Below the pieces are notes generated by a model. That model was not told where the DNA came from. It did not search any database and saw nothing but the letters and a program-made list of their open reading frames with translations. Shown here one piece after another: positions 1 to 7,819 of a stretch of 64,000 bases of DNA; within the stretch, counting starts at the first letter, position 1; every line of letters begins with the position of its first letter. The stretch is from Myxococcales bacterium (lineage in GTDB: Bacteria > Myxococcota_A > Polyangia > Polyangiales > Polyangiaceae): assembly GCA_016703425.1 (NCBI GenBank), contig JADJCA010000002.1, forward strand, positions 992,001 to 1,056,000. Direction: 5' to 3'. The position numbers and the translations under genes are program-made.

Positions 1-45
1 AAGAACCGTGCTCGTCGCCATCAAACCGAGGATGCGTGCCTTCAT
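1..45 (-). CDS. N-terminus of a secreted protein, cut by window edge
   Basis: Only the first 15 codons are in the window, reading MKARILGLMATSTVL. This looks like the start of a signal peptide: two basic residues, then a hydrophobic run. An AGGGAG ribosome binding site lies 6 bases before the ATG. The gene starts 18 bases after the stop of the lipoprotein gene at 64-1059, on the same strand, so the two are probably co-transcribed. Function cannot be stated. Confidence 0.6.
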   Translation of the reverse strand, partial: MKARILGLMATSTVL

Positions 46-63
46 GTCGTGCTCCCTTTCCTA

Positions 64-1059
64 TCAACCCGTGTGAGTTTTGCTGCCCGTCGGCGCCGTG
101 GTGCTCTCTCCGTTGGGGAGGGCGCGCCGAGGCGGTGTCTTGTGCTGGTAGATCTGAATCGCTGCTTTGCGGTCGCTTGTCGTGCCGTAGTCGATCACAG
201 CGAGCCCCTTGTTGCGTGCGGGGACCGCGAAGGTCATGGAGGCGAGCTCTTTGGGCTCGACGCCGACGAACTCGCCGTCGGTGCCGAGCAGCTCAACGCG
301 CTTGGCGTGCTGCGTGTCGACGCCGGCTGCCTTGAGGTAGGCCGCGAGGGAGAACTTCGGCTTGGAGAGGTCGTCGGTGGCGAGCAGGTCATTGCTGAGC
401 GACTTGCGCTTGACGATGCTAACGAGCTTGCCGTCGAAGTAGACGCGCGTGCCCGCGCTGGCTTCCGCGTCCGCATAGGGCATGCCTTCGCCAACGAGCT
501 TGCCGTCGGGGTAGACGAGCACGAAGTCGGCGTTCTCGCGGGGCGGCTCCTTGTCGACGTAGACGGAGACGGCGCTGATCATGTCGATGGCCGTGTTGAG
601 GCCCATGCTCGGCCGAATGCCAGCGGCGAACCGCGGACGCGCGGGACCGGTGCCGTCGCCGCGGAAGACGAAGCGCACGCGGTCGCCGCCGCGGCGAAGC
701 GAGTCGCCCGGAAGCATCGACACCCGACCACCGTGCATGTGGAGCGCGCGGACCTTGGCGACGTCGACGCCGAGGGCTTTGAGGTACGAGGCGAAGCCGA
801 ACTCCGTCTCGCCGGGGCGATCGACGACGCCCACGAGACCCGGGGGAAGCTCGTTGAACTTGAGGAACCCGGTGATCTTCCCGTCGACGTAGACGGCGCC
901 GTCTTTGATGCGGGGCTGCTTCTCACGTGGCGCCGCCTCGGCGGCCGTGATCGGCGCCTGAACAACCTGCGCCGTCGCGGAGGTGCCCGCGGGCGCGGGC
1001 TTCCTCGCACAGCCAGCGACGGCTGCAGAGGCGATCAGGGCAAGGACCAACGAGCGCAT
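64..1059 (-). CDS. Lipoprotein with an internal duplication
   Basis: 331-residue secreted protein of unknown function. The start is the ATG that gives a clean lipoprotein signal (MRSLVLALIASAAVAGC); an upstream in-frame ATG would bury this signal. Two stretches resemble each other: residues about 50-125 and 215-285 each carry a V-Y-x-DGK motif, then a YLKA-GVD motif and a short hydrophobic strand ending near HGGRV or GTDGEFV. This suggests two copies of one small domain, with a linker naming no known motif. It precedes the truncated gene at the window edge by 18 bases, suggesting an operon. I do not recognise the family. Confidence 0.75.
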   Translation of the reverse strand: MRSLVLALIASAAVAGCARKPAPAGTSATAQVVQAPITAAEAAPREKQPRIKDGAVYVDGKITGFLKFNELPPGLVGVVDRPGETEFGFASYLKALGVDVAKVRALHMHGGRVSMLPGDSLRRGGDRVRFVFRGDGTGPARPRFAAGIRPSMGLNTAIDMISAVSVYVDKEPPRENADFVLVYPDGKLVGEGMPYADAEASAGTRVYFDGKLVSIVKRKSLSNDLLATDDLSKPKFSLAAYLKAAGVDTQHAKRVELLGTDGEFVGVEPKELASMTFAVPARNKGLAVIDYGTTSDRKAAIQIYQHKTPPRRALPNGESTTAPTGSKTHTG

Positions 1060-1343
1060 CGGACAGGGCTCAATGCAGGCGGCGTGCCGCCAATGCGTAT
1101 GCCTTTGTGGGCCGCGCAAAAGCCCTTGTTTCATCGGTGTAACACGAGAGCGTTTCGCGAATTCCCTGGACGCTCCACTGGCCGGTTTGGGGGCCGCCTC
1201 CCGAGAAACGGGGGAAGCATCCCCCATCGACCTTAGACCCGGGCCAAATGACGGGTAATTTCAGCACGAACGGGGACTCGACGTCGGTCGCCCGCCCCGA
1301 ACTGCGTCGTCCGGCGCCACCCTGTTGTCGGCGTTGCGCCGGG
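1060..1343. other. Intergenic region, nothing recognised
   Basis: 284 bases between two minus-strand genes. It should hold the promoter of the 64-1059 lipoprotein gene, but I see no convincing promoter, hairpin or short gene in it. Confidence 0.4.
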
Positions 1344-1913
1344 CTACGGAAGCTCAGCGGCCTTGCCGCACGCGCCCTTGTCGGTCTGGCCCTTGAGCCA
1401 GGAGAGGAGGCAGGCCTCGCTGTCATCGCCCTTGTTGAAGGCGATGCCGCCCTTGTGCCGCTCGATGCCGAGGGGCTTCTTGTAGAGCAAGAGCGTGTTG
1501 GGCTCCCCGTCGCCCTTGCCGACCAGCTCGGTCTGCTCTGGCTCGACGCCCACGGCCGAACGGTAGTTCGCGGAGCGCTCTTCTGGCGTGGTCTCGCCGA
1601 GCCCCGGCTCGAAACCGCCGTCGCCTTCGATGGGCGGGAGGCGTAGGCCGTACTTGCTGTAGACGCGGAGCGGGCGACGCGAAAAGCCGTGGCAGTCGAG
1701 CGAGCCGCAGCGACGCTCGAGCATCGCGCTCACGCCGCAGGCCTGCGCGCCACCGTCGCCGATGGGCTGGCAAGGCGCCGTGAAGTCCTGCACGTTGGGC
1801 CCAGCGACGCGAAGGTCTTCGCCGGAAGGTTTCGGTGAGCACGCGACGAAGACGCTGAGCGCCGACACCGCGAGGAGCTTCTGCAACGACGAGGGGGGCT
1901 TCGCAGGGGTCAT
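1344..1913 (-). CDS. Cytochrome c-like lipoprotein with Cx4CH motif
   Basis: 189-residue lipoprotein. The start chosen is the ATG giving a lipobox ending ACS near residue 24, and it overlaps the stop of the upstream gene as ATGA (1910-1913). The mature part has CGSLDCHG, a Cx4CH spacing instead of the usual CxxCH heme motif. After it come features typical of large-family secreted cytochrome c-like domains in myxobacteria and planctomycetes: a P-rich turn, LLLYKKPLG, HKGG and a final C-LLSWLKG helix. Heme attachment is possible but unproven, since Cx4CH is a rare variant. It is the last gene of the overlapping run 5246 to 1344. Confidence 0.75.
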   Translation of the reverse strand: MTPAKPPSSLQKLLAVSALSVFVACSPKPSGEDLRVAGPNVQDFTAPCQPIGDGGAQACGVSAMLERRCGSLDCHGFSRRPLRVYSKYGLRLPPIEGDGGFEPGLGETTPEERSANYRSAVGVEPEQTELVGKGDGEPNTLLLYKKPLGIERHKGGIAFNKGDDSEACLLSWLKGQTDKGACGKAAELP

Positions 1914-2464
1914 CGAATCCTCGGGTCGACTTCGCATTCGACGGGCCCCGCGCCGACCTCTTCCGTGCCGAAAAGGAAGACCTGGACGAGTTGGCTCGTG
2001 GGATCGCGGTCGAGGTTGGGCGTGTGGCAAGAGCCGCAGCTCGCTTCGCGCCCGATGACCGAGTTCATGCGGCGAAGCGTTCCACCTTTGGCCACGGCCA
2101 CGAGGATCGGGAATTTCGGGTCCCATTCGTCGGGCTTCACCATGAAGTTACCAACGCAGTTGGTCTTCGTGACGTGTTTCGTGCCCAGCGAGTCGGTCAT
2201 ACGGACTTCGGCGTTGTTGACGCCCACGAGCTTGCTCGGCCCCTGGAAGATCGTCCCGGCGACGGTGAAGATCGAGTTCGACGCGGGCCCGTTCTTCGAG
2301 TGGCAAGCCACGCAAGGCTGCCCCGAGCGATGGAGCGGTCCCTTGGGGATCCCCTCGATTTCCTTGCCTTGCGCCTCGATGATCCCGCTTTGAATGGGGT
2401 CACTGCAGGCGGGGACGGCCCCAAGGACCAGCGCCGAAAGGAGAAAAAAACTACTCCTCGTCAT
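1910..2464 (-). CDS. Di-CxxCH lipoprotein (cytochrome c-like)
   Basis: 184-residue lipoprotein with a signal ending in VPAC. Two classical CxxCH heme-binding motifs are visible: CVACH near residue 51 and CGSCH near residue 142. Between them lies a stretch resembling a carboxypeptidase-regulatory-like beta-sandwich (VAGTIFQ, then GVNNAEVRMTD and a G-NF strand). So a beta domain seems to sit between two heme sites. It overlaps both neighbours by 4 bases (ATGA), so it is translationally coupled to the beta-barrel gene upstream and the Cx4CH lipoprotein downstream. Likely a periplasmic or surface electron carrier; this is inference from the motifs. Confidence 0.8.
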   Translation of the reverse strand: MTRSSFFLLSALVLGAVPACSDPIQSGIIEAQGKEIEGIPKGPLHRSGQPCVACHSKNGPASNSIFTVAGTIFQGPSKLVGVNNAEVRMTDSLGTKHVTKTNCVGNFMVKPDEWDPKFPILVAVAKGGTLRRMNSVIGREASCGSCHTPNLDRDPTSQLVQVFLFGTEEVGAGPVECEVDPRIR

Positions 2465-4575
2465 TGGAACTCAGCCTCGAAACGAAGGACCCCCCACAGG
2501 GCAAGGCGCGACTTGATGTAGAGCGCATCGAAGTAGCGCGTGTACATGGCGTCGGCGTCCAGCTGGATGCCGAACTGAACTTTCTCCTCGGGCGGCGACA
2601 GCTCGAGCCGCGCCGTTCCGCCGCCAGTGACCGAGAGGAGCTGGCCCAGCTCTCGGTCCGTCGTTCGGTACTTGGGGAGGTCGATGGAGCCGTCGGCGTT
2701 GAGCGTGCCGATGTACTTGCGCTTGTAGAAGCTCGCGGGCATCTGGAAGTGAATGCGAGCGTGGGGCCCGACGCGTAGGCGGCGGGTCAGATCGAGCAGG
2801 TAACGCACGTCGGTCGAGGAAGCCTTGACGCCCCACGTGTCGAAGTACGCACGCTCCTCCGCCCGGAGCGTCGCCGTTCCGATGCGCTTGATGTACCGGC
2901 CCGCCAACGCGTAGCGCTCGCGAGCCACGGGCAGCTGCTCGAGGGGGCGCGTGGGCAGCCGAAACGCGTTGACCTGATCGTACGTGGCCCCGATGGGAAT
3001 GCCGACGCCGGAGGGGAACAGCGGCACGTAGCGGTACGGCTTGGACTGATCGCCACGCTCGCTTTGCAGCGTGAAGCCGAGCTGAAGGACCGCCGTAGGC
3101 GTCATCACGATGGAGCTGCCGGCGACGATCTCGTTGATGCCGAGCTCTCGGCTGAAGACGTCGTAGCTCGTGCCGGCGCGACCGATCGTGTCCTGCGTTC
3201 GGTAGTAGCCGAGCGTCGGCGTCCACCGCTTGTCCATGAGCTCGGCGAGGAGCGTGGCGCCGAAGTTCCGCGACGTGTAGTCGTTCTCGACCGACAAGCT
3301 CGCGCTCGCCTGCGCGCCGTAGAAGCTCGGCTTGTAACCGCCGCTCACGGCGCCCGCGTGGCGCGTGTCGCGGAAGAAGTGTGACGCCGTGGAGATGACG
3401 TCCGGCGACGCGGCCGAGACGATGTCGACGAGGTAACTTCCGCCAACGTTCCAACCTTGCGTGGGCGACGTGATCGACGCGTTGAGACCGGGCGTGAGCA
3501 CCTGGACGCTGGTCGTGTCGGTGTAAGTCCCGACATCGAGGCCGACGCGCACGACGAGCGGCTTCTTGTCTTGCGGGAGACAGTTGAGGATGTCTTCCTG
3601 CGATTTCGCCGCGAACATGCAGGCGATTTGCCCTTCCGTCAGGGCGCTCGGCTTCAGCGTCACGGTGACGAGGGCGTTTTCGCCATCCTTCACCTCGCGA
3701 ACCTCGTCGAAGACGAGGAGCACGCCACGCACGGTGCCTTCCGCGTGGATCTTGTGCTTGCCCGGATCGATCGAGAACTTCTGCGAGAGCTTCTCCTTCG
3801 GCACGACCTTGTCGTCGAAGGTGACCTTCATGTCGGGGACGCCGGCGGGGACCTCGAAGCCGATCTTGGCCACGCGCGGCAAGAGCGCATTGATGCGCGC
3901 CTGCGCCGCTTTGATGATGACGGCATCGTTCTTCTGGATGCCAGCGGCGAGGACCTTCTGCGACTCACGGAGGCCGTCGATGACCTTGCCGGAGCGCTCG
4001 TAACAAGACGCGAGGTGCAAGCGACCGCGCGGCTGATCTTCGATCTGGAGCGCCGCCTTTTCCTTCTCGATGCAGTCGCCGAGGTTGCCGGCGGCGTCGG
4101 CGGCGATGGCCTGCTTCGCGTAGTCGAGGGCCTGCTTGTTGGTCCACGAGGCCTTCCCCGGGTCGTCGGGGTTGTTGGCGACGATCCACGAGCGCTGCGC
4201 GTCGGCGAACGCCGTCTTCATGGCCGGCGTGACCGCCGACGACGTCGGCAGTGCCGCAGTCCCGTCGATGTTGAGCGCTTCGGCGAAGCTCGCCTTGCCC
4301 TCGTCGGTCTTGCCGATCTGGACGAGGACCATGCCGGCGGCGATGTGCACCTGGCCCGTCAGCTTGGGGGGGCAGCTCTCCTTCTTGCAGCGATCCAGGA
4401 GCGTTTTGAGCTTCTTTCGCGCATCGCCGTAGTTGGCGTTCGCAAAATCGTCGCTCAGAACTTTTTCAATGACCGTCGCGACGTCCTCAGGAGGCGCGGC
4501 GAGCGCACGTGGGCCTGAAAGGGCGGTGGCCAGAAGGAAGCCGGCGACGGTGATCGCGCGGAACGAGAAGCGCAC
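2461..4575 (-). CDS. TPR plus DUF3570-like outer-membrane beta-barrel protein
   Basis: 704 residues from a GTG start chosen because it gives a signal peptide ending ALAAPPE; no ATG fits. Residues about 25-290 look like a helical repeat region with a short PEGA-like strand (IDPGKHKIHAEG). From about residue 342 to the end the sequence alternates polar and hydrophobic residues as in an outer-membrane barrel, with a VDIVSAASPDVISTAS motif like that of DUF3570 proteins, and it ends in a Phe-rich strand (RFEAEFQ). It is the upstream partner of two cytochrome-like lipoproteins joined by ATGA overlaps, so the barrel may form a conduit or anchor for them. The DUF3570 match is from memory of the family motif. 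Confidence 0.75.
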   Translation of the reverse strand: MRFSFRAITVAGFLLATALSGPRALAAPPEDVATVIEKVLSDDFANANYGDARKKLKTLLDRCKKESCPPKLTGQVHIAAGMVLVQIGKTDEGKASFAEALNIDGTAALPTSSAVTPAMKTAFADAQRSWIVANNPDDPGKASWTNKQALDYAKQAIAADAAGNLGDCIEKEKAALQIEDQPRGRLHLASCYERSGKVIDGLRESQKVLAAGIQKNDAVIIKAAQARINALLPRVAKIGFEVPAGVPDMKVTFDDKVVPKEKLSQKFSIDPGKHKIHAEGTVRGVLLVFDEVREVKDGENALVTVTLKPSALTEGQIACMFAAKSQEDILNCLPQDKKPLVVRVGLDVGTYTDTTSVQVLTPGLNASITSPTQGWNVGGSYLVDIVSAASPDVISTASHFFRDTRHAGAVSGGYKPSFYGAQASASLSVENDYTSRNFGATLLAELMDKRWTPTLGYYRTQDTIGRAGTSYDVFSRELGINEIVAGSSIVMTPTAVLQLGFTLQSERGDQSKPYRYVPLFPSGVGIPIGATYDQVNAFRLPTRPLEQLPVARERYALAGRYIKRIGTATLRAEERAYFDTWGVKASSTDVRYLLDLTRRLRVGPHARIHFQMPASFYKRKYIGTLNADGSIDLPKYRTTDRELGQLLSVTGGGTARLELSPPEEKVQFGIQLDADAMYTRYFDALYIKSRLALWGVLRFEAEFQ

Positions 4576-4667
4576 GGCGGGTACCGTACAGCAAGGCGAC
4601 ACCCCGGGGAAACGGAAGAGTGGAGGTCGCGCTCGCAACCTAGGGAGTCGCCGAGGACTTGACGTCG

Positions 4668-5246
4668 CTAGTTGTTGGGCGCGCCGCAACGGAGCCACGC
4701 GTCGATGCGGCAAGCCTCGTCCTTGGTGGCAGCGCGGCTCGGCACCGTTGGCGAGCTCTGGGGCATGCCCTGCCCGCACTGGCTGAGCATGTTGCAGAGG
4801 AAGTCGGATTTCTCCGGTTCGCCGCCGCCGTCGGGGTTGATGTACGGGTGCGGGCTTCCCTTGATGGTGTAGGCGGCCATCGACGCGTAGGCGGCGGCAG
4901 CGTTGGCTCCGCTGATGGTCGGCGGCGAGGTGCCGCCGTGGCATTTCGCGTCGACACACTTCCAGGGGCCCGTGACGAGCGGGAAGAGATCGCGGGAAAA
5001 CGACACGGCGCAGTTGCCCCCGTCGCCGCCACCGCCGCCCCCACCGTCGGAGATCGCGACGCCCGTGCAAATGAGCTTCTCGACGCCGCCCTCGCCGGGG
5101 ATGTTGTCGCGGCGCAAGCCCGCGGGATTTCCGAAGCTCGTTTCAGGCGGCTGCGAGCACGCCGCGACGAGTACGAGCGCGGTCGCCGCGGCGGAGGTCG
5201 TCCCGAGGGCGAGGAGCCATATCTTTCGCGGCAGCATGGGCCGCAT
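4668..5246 (-). CDS. Cytochrome c-like lipoprotein with Cx4CH motif
   Basis: 192 residues. The ATG at 5246 is chosen because an AGGAAGG ribosome binding site lies about 9 bases before it; a second ATG four codons on is also possible. A lipoprotein signal ends LVAACS. A Gly/Asp-rich linker follows, then KCVDAKCHGG, again a Cx4CH heme-like spacing, and a tail with DFLCNMLSQCGQGMPQSSPTV and CRIDAWLRCGA, the usual C-terminal helix of such domains. The Met in GMPQ could be the distal ligand. It lies 92 bases upstream of the TPR/barrel gene and is likely the first gene of that operon. Confidence 0.75.
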   Translation of the reverse strand: MRPMLPRKIWLLALGTTSAAATALVLVAACSQPPETSFGNPAGLRRDNIPGEGGVEKLICTGVAISDGGGGGGGDGGNCAVSFSRDLFPLVTGPWKCVDAKCHGGTSPPTISGANAAAAYASMAAYTIKGSPHPYINPDGGGEPEKSDFLCNMLSQCGQGMPQSSPTVPSRAATKDEACRIDAWLRCGAPNN

Positions 5247-5304
5247 ATTCTGGGCCCTTCCTGACCCCTCGCGCAAGCGCGGCGACACGATCGGGTGGCC
5301 GAGG

Positions 5305-5958
5305 TCAGTTCAAGCAGAGGTCGTAGCCCACAAGAGTCCCCACGCTCGCTTGACAGACGCCCTCGATGGGACACGGGTCAGCGTCGTCCGCGTTGCACAA
5401 GATCACGCGATTCTGGTTGTTGCGACACTCGGTCGGCTTGCGGCATTGAATGCCCACGACGGCACCTCCACTCACGGTGCCGCAGCAAACGTTGCCTTTG
5501 GGGCAATCGGCCTCTTCGGCGCACGGAATCTTGAGTCCTACGCAGGGCAGCGCGGCGGCCTGACACAGAAACACGTCGGTGGCCGGCTGGCGGCAGCAGA
5601 CGTTGCTCTTGAGGTCGCACGTGGCGCCGCTGGCGCGGGAGCAAAGCACCTCGGTGTCGCCAGCGTCGACGACGGGAGTCGGTGCGTCGGGTCGGGCGTC
5701 GACGCGACCTGCGTCTTGCGGCGTTGCACCGTCCGAAGAGGCGGCCGCATCGGCGCCGCTGCCGCCGTCGACCGTCGTGCCGGGGACCGAGGGCACCGAG
5801 GCGTCGCCGGAGAGCGAGAACACATCCGCGATGGAGGTGCTCCCGCACGCGCCGGTGAGGCCCAATCCCAGCGCGAGCAGCCGCACTAGCCGCGGGGAGT
5901 TCGTTGCGGCACGCGGCCCGTGGCCGGACCTTGCCGGGTTGCCTTTTGACGCGCCCAT
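5305..5958 (-). CDS. Cys-rich lipoprotein
   Basis: 217 residues from the ATG at 5958; a shorter GTG start (near the hydrophobic segment VRLLALGLGLTGAC) is possible and gives a more normal signal length. After a Ser/Asp/Ala linker comes a region with at least 14 Cys, in motifs such as NVCCRQP, PCAEEADCPKGNVCCGT and CRKPTECRNNQ. Such disulfide-rich folds are common in myxobacterial surface lipoproteins. No function is assignable. It is transcribed divergently from the HD-domain gene at 6101. Confidence 0.7.
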   Translation of the reverse strand: MGASKGNPARSGHGPRAATNSPRLVRLLALGLGLTGACGSTSIADVFSLSGDASVPSVPGTTVDGGSGADAAASSDGATPQDAGRVDARPDAPTPVVDAGDTEVLCSRASGATCDLKSNVCCRQPATDVFLCQAAALPCVGLKIPCAEEADCPKGNVCCGTVSGGAVVGIQCRKPTECRNNQNRVILCNADDADPCPIEGVCQASVGTLVGYDLCLN

Positions 5959-6100
5959 CAAATGACTTCTGCCACGATCCTGGAGGTGCGCCAACGGCGA
6001 GGCAGGCCCGAGCCCTACACCGAACGCCGAGCCAACGGGCACGTGCGCAAAAAGCTCGGTGAAAATCCACGGGACGAGCGCTATAAGCGCGCTCCCGACC

Positions 6101-7054
6101 ATGAGCGCGCCCCCCTCCAACTCCGGCCCCGGCAAGCCCGACGCAGCCATCGACGCCCTTGCGTGGGCGGCGGCGCGGGCCGAGGAGTCGGCGGAAGGCG
6201 AAGCGGCGGCCCCCACGTCGACGCGCGAGGACTTCGGCGCCGCGCTCCTGCACGCGCCCGACAAGGTTCGCGCGTACCTCGATCGCGTCGTGATGGGACG
6301 GAATCCCGAAGCGGGCCTCGATGCCTTGCTCGACGCGCACGCCCTCGCGACGTTGTTCCCAGAAGTCGAGGCGATGGTGGGCTTTGGCGATGGCGAGTGG
6401 CGTCACAAGGACGTGTGGAAACACACCAAGCAGGTCGTTCGTCAGGCCGTGCCGCGCCTCGAAGTACGATGGGCGTCGTTGTTCCATGACATTGGCAAGG
6501 TCAAGACGCGATCCATCTCGCCGGAAGGCAAAGTGCACTTCTTTGGGCACGCCGAGGTTGGCGCGCGAATGTTCGATCGCATCGACCGACGCGTGCCGCT
6601 CTTCTCGTCGGAGCCGGCATTCCGCTCAACGGTTCGCTTTTTGGTCTTGCATCATCTGCGCGCAAACCAATACGAGCCGTCCTGGACCGACAGCGCCGTC
6701 CGGCGTTTCGCCCGCGAGCTGGGCGATCACCTCGACGACCTGCTCTGCTTGGCCCGCGCAGACATCACGACAAAGCGCCCCGAAAAGAAGCGGAAAGGTC
6801 TGTCGCAGATCTCCGAGCTCGACGCGCGCATCCGCAGCTTGGCGGAGGCCGACGCGAAGCAGCCTCCCTTGCCATCGGGCATCGGCGACGAGATCATGAA
6901 GACCTTCGCCCTTCCGCCGTCGCGCCTCATCGGCGACATCAAGCGAGCCCTGGAGTCGGCCGTGGAGAGCGGCGAGCTGCCGCCGCACGAGCCCTCCGAG
7001 TTCTACCTGGAAGCCATTCGAAACAACCCCGAGCGCTTTCACCTGCCGAAGTAG
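6101..7054 (+). CDS. HD-domain protein related to the C-terminal half of CCA-adding enzymes
   Basis: 317 residues. The metal-binding HD signature is clear: HKDVWKHT, then SLFHDIGK near residue 130 and FFGHAEVG, then VLHHLRANQY. This order matches the HD domain found in tRNA nucleotidyltransferases and poly(A) polymerases, but the nucleotidyltransferase domain is absent, so it is probably a stand-alone phosphohydrolase. The N-terminus is Ala/Pro-rich and disordered. The ATG at 6101 is chosen because it begins the compositionally coding part; an upstream in-frame ATG at 6059 is less likely. The substrate is unknown. Confidence 0.8.
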   Translation: MSAPPSNSGPGKPDAAIDALAWAAARAEESAEGEAAAPTSTREDFGAALLHAPDKVRAYLDRVVMGRNPEAGLDALLDAHALATLFPEVEAMVGFGDGEWRHKDVWKHTKQVVRQAVPRLEVRWASLFHDIGKVKTRSISPEGKVHFFGHAEVGARMFDRIDRRVPLFSSEPAFRSTVRFLVLHHLRANQYEPSWTDSAVRRFARELGDHLDDLLCLARADITTKRPEKKRKGLSQISELDARIRSLAEADAKQPPLPSGIGDEIMKTFALPPSRLIGDIKRALESAVESGELPPHEPSEFYLEAIRNNPERFHLPK

Positions 7055-7093
7055 CGGAGGCCATGGGGCCCGCTGTCACCCGCGCCTCGTGAC

Positions 7094-7819
7094 CTACCGG
7101 GAGGGTTGCGAGCCCGCCGGGGCGCTCTTCGCGTCATAGAACGAGAGACCATCGAGGAGCAGACGCCCCTCCTCTTCGCGAACCGCCGCGCCCTCGGGCC
7201 ACACCGCCACTGCGAGCGTCGCGAGGCCGTTCTGCACGAAGACGCGGAAGAGCGACGAGGCGCGCCGCGCTTCGCCACCGCGCTTCACGAGGTACTTGGC
7301 GACGAGCTCTGAGCCGTCCACGCCAACGACACCCTTCGCGGCTGCCGGGCGCGGTGCCTGCTCGACCTTGAAGCCGGCCAAGTGTTCGCTCATCTGCGTT
7401 TGTTGAAGCGCGATGAGCTCCGACGCCTTGGCGTCGCGCGGTACGAGGACGACCGACAGCGACACCGTCAAGAAGTCGTTCGCGTCACCGTTCGGCCGCT
7501 CGAGGGACAGAAGAGGGAGCCCCTGCTTCTGCGACGCGCGCTCCCTTAGGGAACGCTGGAGACGGACGTCGGCGGTGCTGGCGAGTCGTGCCGCCAACTC
7601 TTCGTCGCCGAGGACGCGATAGCCGGGCGGCACGGTAAACGCGATGCCGAGATCGTCGAAGCGAACGGTGGACGCGCGCGCCGACTCTTCACGGGGCGCC
7701 GGGACGACCGAGGAAGCGGGCGACGCCCCCGCCGTCGCTGCGCCGGGCGACGCGACGGGGGACACCGCGGGGCCGCACGCAGCGCAGACGAGCGCGAGAG
7801 CTGCGAGGCGCGACGTCAC
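7094..7819 (-). CDS. Lipoprotein, function unknown
   Basis: 241 residues starting with GTG, which overlaps the stop of the upstream gene as GTGA (7816-7819). A lipoprotein signal (RLAALALVCAAC) is followed by an Ala/Pro/Ser linker and a globular part with FDDLGIAFTVPPGYRVL near residue 54, a phrase typical of small secreted domains of unknown function. It is translationally coupled to the deoxyhypusine-synthase-like gene, an unexpected pairing of an envelope protein with a cytosolic enzyme. Confidence 0.75.
   Translation of the reverse strand: MTSRLAALALVCAACGPAVSPVASPGAATAGASPASSVVPAPREESARASTVRFDDLGIAFTVPPGYRVLGDEELAARLASTADVRLQRSLRERASQKQGLPLLSLERPNGDANDFLTVSLSVVLVPRDAKASELIALQQTQMSEHLAGFKVEQAPRPAAAKGVVGVDGSELVAKYLVKRGGEARRASSLFRVFVQNGLATLAVAVWPEGAAVREEEGRLLLDGLSFYDAKSAPAGSQPSR

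Noticed and set aside
49..1236. Long plus-strand open frames mirroring minus-strand genes (also at 3457, 14468, 18353 and 40100)
   Set aside because: High-GC genes produce long open frames on the opposite strand. These have Arg/Ala-rich composition without motifs, signals or ribosome binding sites.
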